Part shown: piece by piece, positions 30,483 to 38,650 of the stretch
Position numbering within the stretch: position 1 is the first letter of the stretch
Layout of the letters: the number at the start of each line of letters is the position of its first letter
Assembly: GCF_018729455.1 (NCBI RefSeq)
Contig: NZ_JAHHZF010000007.1
Span: 62,001 to 126,000 of the forward strand
Direction of reading: 5' to 3'
DNA length: 64,000 bases
Origin: Prosthecodimorpha staleyi
Lineage (GTDB): Bacteria; Pseudomonadota; Alphaproteobacteria; Rhizobiales; Ancalomicrobiaceae
The notes under the pieces: model-generated
The model's database searches: none
Told to the model about the DNA's origin: nothing
What the model saw: the letters and a program-made list of their open reading frames with translations, nothing else
Translations under genes and position numbers: made by a program

Positions 30483-31169
30483 TCAGGCGACCTTCACCCG
30501 GAAGTCGCCGACGCCGTCGACATGGCCGTGCAGGGCATCGCCCGGCTTGACCGCGCCGACGCCGGCCGGGGTGCCGGACATGATCAGGTCGCCGGGCGCG
30601 AGCACGAAGTAGTCGGACAGGTAGGAGATCATCTCCGGCACCTTCCAGATCATCTGGTTCAGGTCGCCGGTCTGACGACGCTCGCCGTTCACATCGAGCC
30701 AGATGCTGCCCGCCGCCGGATGTCCCACCGCCGCGACCGTATGGATCGGGCCGCAGGGTGCCGACTGCTCGAAGGCCTTGCCGATCTCCCAGGGGCGGCC
30801 GAGCTTCTTGGCTTCGCCCTGCAGGTCGCGGCGGGTCATGTCGAGCCCGATCCCGTAGCCGAAGACATGTTCCAGGGCCAAGTCGACCGGGATGTTGGCG
30901 CCGCCGCTCTTCAGCGCGACCACCAGCTCGATCTCGAAATGGACGTCCTTGGACTTCGGCGGATAGGGAAAGTCGATGCCTTCCAGCAGGATACTGTCGG
31001 GATTCTTCTGGAAGAAGAACGGCGGTTCCTTGCTCGGGTCGTGGCCCATCTCGATGGCGTGTTCGGCGTAGTTGCGACCGATGCAATAGATTCGCCGGAC
31101 GGGAAAGAGATCCGAGGAGCCAACGACGGGCAATGCGGCCACGGACGGGGGTGAAATGACGTAACCCAC
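30483..31169 (-). CDS. fumarylacetoacetate hydrolase family protein
   Basis: A 228-residue enzyme of the FAH/HpcE superfamily (fumarylpyruvate, acylpyruvate or isomerase/decarboxylase activities). Key parts: IYCIGRNYAEHAIEMG near residue 28, the metal-binding acidic segment VHFEIELVVALK (about 76-87), DMTRRDLQGEAKKLGRPWEIGKAF and the GTPAGVGAVKPGD block near the end. Length fits the single-domain 220-235-residue bacterial members. It is 18 bp downstream of an ABC permease gene, so it is the last gene of the NitT/TauT-type operon, and probably hydrolyses an acylpyruvate-like intermediate of the imported compound. Confidence 0.88.
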   Translation of the reverse strand: MGYVISPPSVAALPVVGSSDLFPVRRIYCIGRNYAEHAIEMGHDPSKEPPFFFQKNPDSILLEGIDFPYPPKSKDVHFEIELVVALKSGGANIPVDLALEHVFGYGIGLDMTRRDLQGEAKKLGRPWEIGKAFEQSAPCGPIHTVAAVGHPAAGSIWLDVNGERRQTGDLNQMIWKVPEMISYLSDYFVLAPGDLIMSGTPAGVGAVKPGDALHGHVDGVGDFRVKVA

Positions 31170-31187
31170 GAGAGACGTTCCTTTTCT

Positions 31188-31943
31188 TCAGTTGCGGGAT
31201 CCGGCGAAGTAGTCGACCCGGCGCTCGATCGCACCGAGCAGGGTATCGATCAGGAAGGCGAGCCCGAAGAGCACAATCAGCATGGCCCACATGTGCTCCA
31301 TCAGGAAATTCGACGAGTAGATCTCGAAGAGGCGGCCGAATCCGACCACCGATACCAGGAGCTGCCCGATGATCACGCCCTTGACGGCGCGCAGCAGTCC
31401 CAGCCGGATGCCGGTCAGGATCTCGGGCAGAGCGGACAGGACGTAGATCTTCGAGAAGGCCTGCCAGCGGCTGGCCCCGTAGACGCGCGCCATCTCGACC
31501 AGCGACGGCGAGATCGATTGGGTTCCGGCCCGCGCGTCCAGGATGACGATCCAGATCGCGAACAGCACCACGGTCAGCACGATCGTGGTCTCGCCGAACC
31601 CGAAGATGGCCATGATCACCGGCACCAGCGCGGAGAGCGGGGCCGAAATGAAGACGTTGACCCAAGGCAGCAGAAGGCGGTCAAGAAGCGGCACGCGGCC
31701 CATCAGGATGCCGACGGGCACGCCGATCAGGATCGCCGCCGCACTGCCGGCCGCGAAGGTGCGTGCCGTGATGCCGACGGCCTCCCAGAAGCTCTCCGTC
31801 CCGGCGATCTCGGCGAGACGAACCAGCGTCGCCGACAATGGCGGGATCAGGAGGGTGAGGTCGGCCCGGCCGACGATCTCCCAGACAATCGCCCAGACGA
31901 CGAGCGACGCCATGGCAGGGACCCGATAGCCGCCGATCAGCAT
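31188..31943 (-). CDS. ABC transporter permease (NitT/TauT/SsuC family)
   Basis: A 251-residue permease. Six spans are predicted, with coupling loop EMARVYGASRWQAFSKIYVLSALPEI (about residues 145-170) of the SsuC/TauC type. It lies 12 bp downstream of the ATPase gene. The operon holds a second, distinct permease, so the channel is probably a heterodimer; most NitT/TauT systems use a homodimer. Confidence 0.88.
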   Translation of the reverse strand: MLIGGYRVPAMASLVVWAIVWEIVGRADLTLLIPPLSATLVRLAEIAGTESFWEAVGITARTFAAGSAAAILIGVPVGILMGRVPLLDRLLLPWVNVFISAPLSALVPVIMAIFGFGETTIVLTVVLFAIWIVILDARAGTQSISPSLVEMARVYGASRWQAFSKIYVLSALPEILTGIRLGLLRAVKGVIIGQLLVSVVGFGRLFEIYSSNFLMEHMWAMLIVLFGLAFLIDTLLGAIERRVDYFAGSRN

Positions 31944-31955
31944 GACGTCTCGCCC

Positions 31956-32807
31956 TCACTCGACATAGTGGCGCAGCCCCTGCCAGATATCCTCGACCGT
32001 ATCGAGATAGTCGGGGTGCCGGCGGATCCGATCCGGATCGCCGTCGCGCGGCAGATCGATCTCGATGATCCGCTGCACGCGGCTCGGGCGCCGCGACAGC
32101 AGCACGATCCGGTTGGAGACGTAGACCGCCTCCTCGATCGAATGGGTGACGAACAGGAAGGTCTTTCGCTCCTGGGCGACCAGGCGGAGCAGGTCTTCCT
32201 GGAAGCGGCGGCGCGTCTGTTCGTCGACAGCCGAGAAGGGCTCGTCCATCATGACCACGTCGGCGTTGACCGCGAGCGCCCGCGCCAGACCGACGCGCTG
32301 GCGCATGCCGCCCGACAGTTCGTGCGGATACTTGTGCTCGAAGCCCTTGAGGCCGACCGCCTCGATATATCGCTCGGCGACGGCCTCGCGCTCCGATCGC
32401 GCCACGCCGCGCAGTTCGAGCCCGAAGGCGGCGTTGCGCAAAACGGTCGCCCACGGCATCAGGGCGAAATCCTGGAACACGAAGCTGCGCTCCGGCCCCG
32501 GTCCGGTGACGCGCCGGCCCTTAACGAGGATTTCACCGGCCGTCGGGGCGACGAGACCCGCGATGATCTTCAGGAGCGTGGTCTTGCCACAGCCGGAAGG
32601 GCCGAGCAGGGAGGTCAAGGCGCCTTCCGGGAAGGTGAGGCTGATGTTGTTGAGCGCCTCGACGCCGCCCCCATAGGTCTTGGAGATGCCGCGCACCTCG
32701 ACGATGCCGTCGGGCGCCGCGACGGCCGCCGGGATGCCGTCACCGAAACGGCCCGGATGCGCGCTCGCTGGCATCCCCGGGGATCCGGCCGGAAGCGTCG
32801 TGATCAT
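31956..32807 (-). CDS. ABC transporter ATP-binding protein (NitT/TauT/SsuB family)
   Basis: A 283-residue ATPase. After a 35-residue Pro/Ala-rich extension come Walker A GPSGCGKTT, the Q-loop FVFQDFALMPW, signature LSGGMRQRVGLARA, Walker B VVMMDEPFSAVD and the switch FVTHSIEEAV, with the SsuB-type ending (LPRDGDPDRIRRHPDY). The start at 32807 has GGAGG 5 bases upstream and overlaps the upstream permease stop by 4 bp (ATGA). Confidence 0.9.
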   Translation of the reverse strand: MITTLPAGSPGMPASAHPGRFGDGIPAAVAAPDGIVEVRGISKTYGGGVEALNNISLTFPEGALTSLLGPSGCGKTTLLKIIAGLVAPTAGEILVKGRRVTGPGPERSFVFQDFALMPWATVLRNAAFGLELRGVARSEREAVAERYIEAVGLKGFEHKYPHELSGGMRQRVGLARALAVNADVVMMDEPFSAVDEQTRRRFQEDLLRLVAQERKTFLFVTHSIEEAVYVSNRIVLLSRRPSRVQRIIEIDLPRDGDPDRIRRHPDYLDTVEDIWQGLRHYVE

Positions 32808-33637
32808 GCCGTCCTCCGCGTCTCGGGCCGCAGGAAGCGCTGCTCCACGAAGCCCAGGATTTCGATGAAGCCGACCGACACCATGATGATCGCCGCGATC
32901 GCCGCGTACATCTTCGGATAGTCGGCGACCGACTGGTTGTAGGTGATGATGTCGCCGATGCCGGTGGGGGTGACGAGCAGTTCGGCCAGCACCGCACCAA
33001 CGAAACCGGCCGCCGCGCCGAGGCGCAGTCCGGCGAAGATGACCGGCGTGGCGGCCGGCAGGATGATCTTGCGAATGATCTGTGCCGGCGTGCCGAGGAA
33101 ACTCGTGCCCATCTCGATCAGGCTGCGCGGGGCATGACGCACGGCCTTGAAGGAGTTCAGCACGATCACCGGCATGGCCATGATGCAGACGATCGACACC
33201 TTGGTCAGCAGACCGATGCCGTAGGCCATGACCAGGATCGGGACCAGAGCCGCCAGAGGCGCGGCCTGCAGGACGATGAAGATCGGGACGCCGAACCACT
33301 CGACCCGTTCGTCGAGCCCCATCGCCACGCCGATGCCGACGCCGACGACGCCGGACACCGCCAGTCCGATGGCGAGCGGCGTGAGGGTCACCCCAAAGGC
33401 GCGAAGCAGACTGCCGTCGGACAGCAGGGCCGCGAAAGCCGTGGCGGTTTCGGAGAAGGGTGGAAAGGACGGGCTGACCGGCCAGCGGCCGGCGATTTCC
33501 CAGGCCAGCAGCGCGATCGCGAAGGACACCGCCCGGAGCGTGAGGGGATGGACGAGCGCGGCGCGCGGCCGGAAGCGGGGCGTACCGACCCCGGTCGCAG
33601 GCGGCGTCGAGAGGCTGTTCATGCCGGTCCCGATCAT
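32804..33637 (-). CDS. ABC transporter permease (NitT/TauT family), second copy
   Basis: A 277-residue permease, clearly different in sequence from the downstream one. N-terminal cytoplasmic extension of about 30 residues, six spans, coupling loop EMGTSFLGTPAQIIRKIILPAATPV. ATG at 33637 (MIGTGMNSL; an alternative ATG five codons later is possible). It follows the binding-protein gene after a gap holding an 11-bp perfect hairpin. Confidence 0.87.
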   Translation of the reverse strand: MIGTGMNSLSTPPATGVGTPRFRPRAALVHPLTLRAVSFAIALLAWEIAGRWPVSPSFPPFSETATAFAALLSDGSLLRAFGVTLTPLAIGLAVSGVVGVGIGVAMGLDERVEWFGVPIFIVLQAAPLAALVPILVMAYGIGLLTKVSIVCIMAMPVIVLNSFKAVRHAPRSLIEMGTSFLGTPAQIIRKIILPAATPVIFAGLRLGAAAGFVGAVLAELLVTPTGIGDIITYNQSVADYPKMYAAIAAIIMVSVGFIEILGFVEQRFLRPETRRTA

Positions 33638-33713
33638 GAGGAAACGTTCCTGGCTGGGTTTGGTCCGCCCGCCGCGGCGCGGCGCCGATCTGAGGGATCA
33701 TCCGGCGACGGAC

Positions 33714-33738
33714 TCCGGACCGGCGGCGCCGGTCCGGA
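33714..33738 (-). other. intra-operon hairpin after the binding-protein gene
   Basis: Perfect 11-bp inverted repeat (TCCGGACCGGC / GCCGGTCCGGA) with a 3-base loop between the binding-protein stop and the first permease. Placed exactly like the hairpin in the 13.5-kb ABC operon. Confidence 0.55.
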
Positions 33739-33768
33739 TGCGAGGCCGCGGAGCCCGGCGCCGGCGGG

Positions 33769-34761
33769 TCAGCCGCCGATCTTCTTGCGGGCGCGCTCGA
33801 GCGGGCCGAAATCCCAGAACTCCTCGACCTTCAGCTCGGCCGCGGGACCGGTCATCTGCCCGGCCTGGGTGTAGAAGTCAAAGTCGAGCCTGACCGCCTG
33901 GGGCGAGCCGCCGGCCTTGTCGAAGACGCCGTTGTCGACCGCCTGCCGGTAATATTTGTCCACGTCGGCGAGAAGTTCCTTCGGCAGGTCCTTGAGCAGG
34001 CCGCGCTTGACGCGCTCCTTCTCGACCATGGTCGGATCGGCCGCCATCTCGCGCCAGACCTTGGCGAACTCCTCGACGATCGTATCGGCTGCGGCCTGGT
34101 TCTTGGCGAGCCATTCGGTGCGCGCGAACAGGATCTCGTCGCTGGCCTTCTCGTCGAGGCCGGGCAGGACGTGGAACTTGTCGGCGCTTTTGGCGAGCAG
34201 GAGGTTCTTGTTGGCGAGGTCGACGATGGTCGCCTTGATCTGCCCGTTCAGCATGGCGACGACGCGGTTCTCGGAGCCGGCCACATAGGAGCGCTGGCCG
34301 AACTTGATCCCGTTCCGGTCGGCCAGGATATTGCCGATCGCCTCGGTACCGGTCCCGCGGGCGTGGAACACGAAGGGCTGGCCGTCCAGGTCCTTCCAGG
34401 TCCTGTAGAGCGACTTGTCGGCGACCGCGAAGAAGACCAGGCGCGTCACCTGGAAGATGCCCTTCAGCGGCGCCTTGGATTTCTGGACGACCGCATAGGG
34501 CGTGCCGATCCCCAGATCGGCCTGGCCGTTGACGACCGCCTGGATCGCCAGGTCCTCCTTGGCGAAGGAGGTCAGGGTGTAGTCGACGCCCCGCTCCTTG
34601 GCGCGTTCGAGCGCGACGATGTAGGCGAGCGTTTCGACCGACACGGTGTCGCCGAGCGCCACCTGGACCTTGGCGGCCTGCGCCTCCGCCACGACGGCCG
34701 GAACCGTCATGGTCAGGACGGCGCCTGCGATCGCACCCGATAATCTGGACATGAACGACAT
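33769..34761 (-). CDS. ABC transporter substrate-binding protein (NitT/TauT family)
   Basis: A 330-residue periplasmic receptor. Residues 1-28 form a Sec signal (GAIAGAVLTMTVPAVVAEAQA). The mature start KVQVALGDTVSVETLAYIVALERAKERGVD and the AIQAVVNGQADLGIGTPYAVVQKS strand are typical NMT1/SsuA-like features. Ligands of the class are small anions such as sulfonates, aromatic acids or pyrimidine precursors; the FAH-family enzyme in the same operon points to an organic acid. Start at 34761 follows GGGAG and the signal peptide; the in-frame 34863 start would bury the signal. Confidence 0.87.
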   Translation of the reverse strand: MSFMSRLSGAIAGAVLTMTVPAVVAEAQAAKVQVALGDTVSVETLAYIVALERAKERGVDYTLTSFAKEDLAIQAVVNGQADLGIGTPYAVVQKSKAPLKGIFQVTRLVFFAVADKSLYRTWKDLDGQPFVFHARGTGTEAIGNILADRNGIKFGQRSYVAGSENRVVAMLNGQIKATIVDLANKNLLLAKSADKFHVLPGLDEKASDEILFARTEWLAKNQAAADTIVEEFAKVWREMAADPTMVEKERVKRGLLKDLPKELLADVDKYYRQAVDNGVFDKAGGSPQAVRLDFDFYTQAGQMTGPAAELKVEEFWDFGPLERARKKIGG

Positions 34762-34861
34762 GGGAACAGCTCCCTCGGCAGTTTCCTCAAGGCACCCCGC
34801 CGGTTCTCCGGGCTCTGCGGCAACCTCGATCCGGAAGGTATATCGCTGAATCAGGTCGCGC

Positions 34862-34885
34862 AAACTGTTTTATCGATATTTTTTG
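34862..34885. promoter_or_regulatory. candidate operator/promoter patch of the NitT/TauT-type operon
   Basis: AAACTGTTTTATCGATATTTTTTG is an isolated AT-rich patch about 100 bases upstream of the binding-protein start. Its core TATCGATA (34871-34878) is a perfect palindrome. It is a likely target for the GntR regulator encoded just upstream. Confidence 0.4.
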
Positions 34886-35012
34886 AGTGGACCAGTTTTC
34901 GTCGCGAAAAGACGCACTCGCCCGACCGCGCCGAAGCGACGGTGGGCGAGTGTCCGGGCCGGACCTCGGAGACGGGAGAACGAAGGCGGCGCCGGGCGGC
35001 GCGACGCGCGGC

Positions 35013-35693
35013 TCAGTCGGCGGCCGCGGCGAAGTCGGTCTCGATGATGGTCAGGGTCTTCTGATAGTGCCGCTGGAGCAGATCGACGGCGCGCTCGACC
35101 TCCCCGTCGATGGCCGCGTCCATGATTTCGCGGTGCTCGTCGGGGCCCTGCCGGGCCGGATAGACCCGCGCCGCCGCGAGCCGGCGATAGCGGTCCGCCT
35201 GGTCGCGCATGTCGCGGCAGAAGCCGAGCAGCCACGAGGAACCGCAATTGGCGATCAGGGCGTGGTAGAATTCCCGGTGCCGCTCCTCCCAATCCGGGTT
35301 GAAGCTGTAGCTGGCCGGGTCCAGCGAGCGGGGCGTCCGCGACAGGCGGTGGAACGCCAGCACCACGCCTTCCTCCCAGGCGACGGTGCGGTGCAGGATC
35401 GATTCGCGCACGGCGATGCCTTCGAGCCAGCACCGCGTCTTCACCAGTTCGGCCAATTGCGCGAGGCTGACCTGGGAGACGTAGAATCCGCGCTGGTCGC
35501 GGCGTTCGACGAGGCCCTCCGAGGACAGGCGGTTCAGGGCCTCGCGCACGGGGCTCGCCCCGATTCCGTAGCGCTCGCAGACGAACTCGATCCGCAATTT
35601 CAGACCCGGCGCGAGCGATCCGGCGAGGATGTCGTCCCGAATGCGGTCATAGACCGTCGACGAGGTGGTGAGGCGGACGATGGGTTCGTTCAT
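35013..35693 (-). CDS. GntR family transcriptional regulator (FadR/FCD subfamily)
   Basis: A 226-residue DNA-binding protein. The winged helix-turn-helix is at residues about 12-72 (VYDRIRDDILAGSLAPGLKL, then YGIGASPVREALNRLSSEGLV), and the all-helical FCD ligand-binding domain follows (about 78-215) with metal-ligand candidates in the ERHREFYHALI helix (His) and GPDEHREIMDAAI. It lies 251 bp upstream of the NitT/TauT-type operon on the same strand and probably represses it until an organic-acid ligand binds. Confidence 0.88.
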   Translation of the reverse strand: MNEPIVRLTTSSTVYDRIRDDILAGSLAPGLKLRIEFVCERYGIGASPVREALNRLSSEGLVERRDQRGFYVSQVSLAQLAELVKTRCWLEGIAVRESILHRTVAWEEGVVLAFHRLSRTPRSLDPASYSFNPDWEERHREFYHALIANCGSSWLLGFCRDMRDQADRYRRLAAARVYPARQGPDEHREIMDAAIDGEVERAVDLLQRHYQKTLTIIETDFAAAAD

Positions 35694-35927
35694 GGCAGCC
35701 GGGCTGAAGCGACGGTAACCGGGGGTTCATAGCACGAACCGCGGCGCAGGAAAGAAAAACGATTATCCGAGCCAGAACGAATTTTCATCGAGTTTGTGGG
35801 CTTTCGCCAAGTTCGCAAGCGGCGACCGATCGGACGCCGAATCCCGGCGCCGGCACGCCGTAACGGCCGACGGCATCCGAGGCATGGACACCACCAGGAC
35901 TTCGGCGATGCCGGCCCCGGCTTCAGC
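35694..35927. other. spacer between GntR gene and CRISPR island
   Basis: No gene. AT-richer around 35750-35800 (GAAAGAAAAACGATTATCC, GAATTTTCATCGAG), which probably holds the GntR gene promoter. This is the left border of the CRISPR island. I looked for a copy of the tRNA-Ala 3' end here as an integration scar and did not find one. Confidence 0.4.
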
Positions 35928-35952
35928 GCTTCAATGAGGCCGGGGCGCGAGG
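35928..35952 (-). repeat. isolated decayed CRISPR repeat
   Basis: 25 bases identical to the repeat (GCTTCAATGAGGCCGGGGCG plus CGAGG), after which the sequence diverges. It stands 134 bp beyond the next degenerate repeat, so it is a relic of a once longer array at the leader-distal end. Confidence 0.7.
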
Positions 35953-36086
35953 CGGCGGCATCCCGCGTCTTTCCTCCCCCCAAACCGCAATCCCGGACAA
36001 GGCCCGCAGGGCCGCCGATCCGGGACCTACTCGCCTCGCGGCCGCGTCAAGATCACACGAGAAAACAGGGCATCGCGGCAGGTTTC

Positions 36087-37382
36087 GGTGAAAGTAGGCC
36101 GAGGCGCGAGGCCCCGGATAGGCTCTTCGCGGTCGGCGATCAGAATATCGAAGAGCTGCTGCTTCAATGAGGCCGGGGCGCGAGGCCCCGGATAGGCCCG
36201 CCCGCGCCGCGCTCTCCCATCTCCTCCCTCAGATCATCGCTTCAATGAGGCCGGGGCGCGAGGCCCCGGATAGGCGCGGATTGACCATACCATATGTCAG
36301 CCGGGTATTTTAGCTTCAATGAGGCCGGGGCGCGAGGCCCCGGATAGGCCAGGAGCCGCCATGTCCGTCTACCGCCGCGCCGGCCGGGCTTCAATGAGGC
36401 CGGGGCGCGAGGCCCCGGATAGGCGAGGGCAGGCAGCAAGCGACGCAGCAAGAGCAGCTTGTGCTTCAATGAGGCCGGGGCGCGAGGCCCCGGATAGGCG
36501 GAGAAAGACCGTGAGCGCAAGCGCGCGAGCAAAGTCGCTTCAATGAGGCCGGGGCGCGAGGCCCCGGATAGGCGTGCCTGATGAGCGGGCCATCCGTGAC
36601 AGCGTCGAGCTTCAATGAGGCCGGGGCGCGAGGCCCCGGATAGGCATCCGGCCGCCGGCCCGGGGCAGCCATACACCTGGGAGGCTTCAATGAGGCCGGG
36701 GCGCGAGGCCCCGGATAGGCCGTCATCAAGGAATACACCGTCGCCGCGAAGGAATTCGCTTCAATGAGGCCGGGGCGCGAGGCCCCGGATAGGCTAGCGA
36801 TTTCCGCGAAGGACGCGGCTCGGACGCGGCTGTGCTTCAATGAGGCCGGGGCGCGAGGCCCCGGATAGGCCGGCCCGTCCGATCCGGCATCCGGCGTCTT
36901 GACGAGCTTCAATGAGGCCGGGGCGCGAGGCCCCGGATAGGCTCGTGACGACAGTCGCGTCGAGAACGGCCGGCGCGATGGCTTCAATGAGGCCGGGGCG
37001 CGAGGCCCCGGATAGGCCCGCCATTCACCGGGCGCGCGTCAACCTCTTCAAGTTGCTTCAATGAGGCCGGGGCGCGAGGCCCCGGATAGGCCGCGCCAGT
37101 GGTCGCGGTATAGACAGACGGCAGCGAAGCTTCAATGAGGCCGGGGCGCGAGGCCCCGGATAGGCGGCGCGGTCGGCGCGGTCGGGACATAGTCGACAGG
37201 CTTCAATGAGGCCGGGGCGCGAGGCCCCGGATAGGCGACCCGCCCGAGGTCCAGGAGCAGGACGCCGCCGACGCTTCAATGAGGCCGGGGCGCGAGGCCC
37301 CGGATAGGCTCACACTCTACACAACATCGCTGCAGACTACGTGATGCTTCAATGAGGCCGGGGCGCGAGGCCCCGGATAGGC
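36087..37382 (-). CRISPR. type I-G CRISPR array: 17 perfect 37-bp repeats plus one degenerate
   Basis: Perfect repeats start at 36161, 36239, 36313, 36388, 36463, 36537, 36609, 36684, 36758, 36834, 36906, 36981, 37055, 37129, 37200, 37273 and 37346. All are identical over 37 bases and begin GCTTCAATGAGGCCGGGG on plus. Spacers are 34-41 bp and all different. A further copy at 36087-36123 has a mutated first half. On the minus strand the repeat ends in ATTGAAGC, the usual 5' handle of a mature crRNA, and contains the CCGGGG/CCCCGG stem for Csb2 cleavage. Hence transcription runs right to left, with the decayed repeats at the leader-distal end. Confidence 0.97.
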
Positions 37383-37681
37383 GCCCTGGCTGGAAAGCAC
37401 AGAAGCGCGAGAGGGTTATGGACCGCTTTGCGAGAGGTCGGCCAAAGGATCGGCGGCCGGGACCGCGATTCCTTGCCGGGAGCTTCAAATTATCAAAGAA
37501 CGTGTTCTGACACAACGACTTGGATCTTTGCGAGCGGTGCCGGGGCTTTTCGTGCCATCCGAGCGCTCGCGAAAATCAGGCTACAACCGTTCGTGACGGA
37601 CGCCAAGGCAAACCGGCGGTCTGGCTGCGAAAGTTCGCGCGGGCGGTGCGGCGGGGGCACCGAAAGCGGCCGCGATGCGGG
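37383..37681 (-). promoter_or_regulatory. CRISPR leader
   Basis: The 299 bp between cas2 and the first repeat, on the upstream side of the array in the direction of crRNA transcription. It has no coding sequence and contains the AT-richer block CTTCAAATTATCAAAGAACG (about 37483-37502), the expected place for the array promoter and integration signals. An exact promoter could not be assigned. Confidence 0.65.
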
Positions 37682-37990
37682 TCAGATGACGATCGCCTCG
37701 CGTTCTATGGGCTCGAACGTCTTGCCGAGGCTCTCGACGGCAAGGTCGACGTCCTCCGCCGGACCGAGGTCGAGGATGACCACGTGGTCGGTCTCGCGGT
37801 CGATCAGGGCTTCGAGCGCGGCCGCCATCGCGGCGCGTCGCCCTCCGTCGAGACGGCAATGGAACACCGAGAGCTGAAGCCATCGGCCATAGCCCTTCAT
37901 GGTCTTGAACACGCGCCGCCAGCGCTTCGGGTCGGAAATGTCGTAGGCGACCACATAGGCGTGTTCGGCATTGGAGCGGCGCGGCGCCAT
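37682..37990 (-). CDS. cas2: CRISPR-associated endonuclease Cas2
   Basis: A 102-residue ferredoxin-fold protein that bridges two Cas1 dimers in the spacer-integration complex. AYVVAYDISDPKRWRRVFKTMKGYG near the N-terminus carries the conserved Asp17, and RLQLSVFHC-like strand WLQLSVFHCRLD follows. Length is normal and the frame is intact. It starts 15 bp after the truncated cas1 and is the last cas gene before the leader. Without a complete Cas1 it may have no working partner. Confidence 0.93.
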   Translation of the reverse strand: MAPRRSNAEHAYVVAYDISDPKRWRRVFKTMKGYGRWLQLSVFHCRLDGGRRAAMAAALEALIDRETDHVVILDLGPAEDVDLAVESLGKTFEPIEREAIVI

Positions 37991-38005
37991 CGGCCTCTCC
38001 CCAAC

Positions 38006-38626
38006 TCAGCGCGGCACATAGTGCGGATATCGCGGAATCTCGCCCGCGACGAACTTGGCGAAGAGCCGGGCCTGGACCTGGATCAGCCGGCGCATCGCGA
38101 TCTGATAGCCGAAGACCGGATGGGTCGTCTCCTGGTCGAGCCGGCGCTCGTAGGCCTGAACCAGGGCACGCCGGGCCTTCGGCTTCAGATTGCAGCCGCC
38201 GGCGGCGAAGACGAAGTCATCGGGTCCGAGTTCGCCGTTGTTCAGCGCCATCAGAACGGCACTGTCGGCGAGCAGCGGCCGGAACGGTTCGATCAGATCG
38301 AGCACCAGCGCCGGGCGGCCGGGCCGCTCGACATGATAGACGCCTTTCCAGGGATCGAGGCCGGCGATCGATAGGGCCGACGCGAAAGTGCGCGTCAGCA
38401 GCGCATAGGCGAGCGACAGGCAGGCGTTGACCGGATCCGCGGGCGGACGGCGGTTGCGGCGATCAAAGGCGAAGGCGGGCAGAACCGCGACGGCTGCCGT
38501 GAAGAGCTGCGGCAGCGCCCTGAAGTAGAGGGCGGCGGCCTCGCCCTCGTGGCCGAGGAGTGCCGCGGCGCTCTCTGCGCGTGGCACCCGGTCCGCTATC
38601 AGGGCATCACGACTGCGCGGCGGCAC
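38006..38626 (-). CDS. cas1: CRISPR-associated Cas1, N-terminally truncated (remnant of Cas4-Cas1)
   Basis: A 206-residue frame matching only the C-terminal catalytic part of Cas1. The active-site set survives: Glu27 (LLGHEGEAAALYF), His98 (GVYHVE) and Asp110/Glu113 (VLDLIEPFRP), along with the NRRPPADPVNACLS segment. The N-terminal beta domain used for dimerisation, the first helices of the catalytic domain and the Cas4 half that is normally fused in type I-G loci are all absent; only 24 bp separate it from the cas8 stop. Start is a GTG at 38626 without a good ribosome site. The reading frame is the same as that of cas8, broken by the cas8 TGA. Probably a deletion product and non-functional for adaptation. 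Confidence 0.85.
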   Translation of the reverse strand: MPPRSRDALIADRVPRAESAAALLGHEGEAAALYFRALPQLFTAAVAVLPAFAFDRRNRRPPADPVNACLSLAYALLTRTFASALSIAGLDPWKGVYHVERPGRPALVLDLIEPFRPLLADSAVLMALNNGELGPDDFVFAAGGCNLKPKARRALVQAYERRLDQETTHPVFGYQIAMRRLIQVQARLFAKFVAGEIPRYPHYVPR

Positions 38627-38650
38627 ACCATCCGATCGATCCGCCGGCCG

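Noticed and set aside
35694-35927. Integration-scar search for a copy of the tRNA-Ala 3' end
   Set aside because: No matching direct repeat found by eye, so no attachment site is annotated.
36002-36050. Possible further degenerate CRISPR repeat between 35952 and 36087
   Set aside because: The spacing would allow one, and short GC-rich words look similar, but the match to the repeat is too weak to claim.
36242-37515. Several small frames repeating SGASRPGLIEA or PGPRAPASLK
   Set aside because: These are translations of the CRISPR repeats, not genes.
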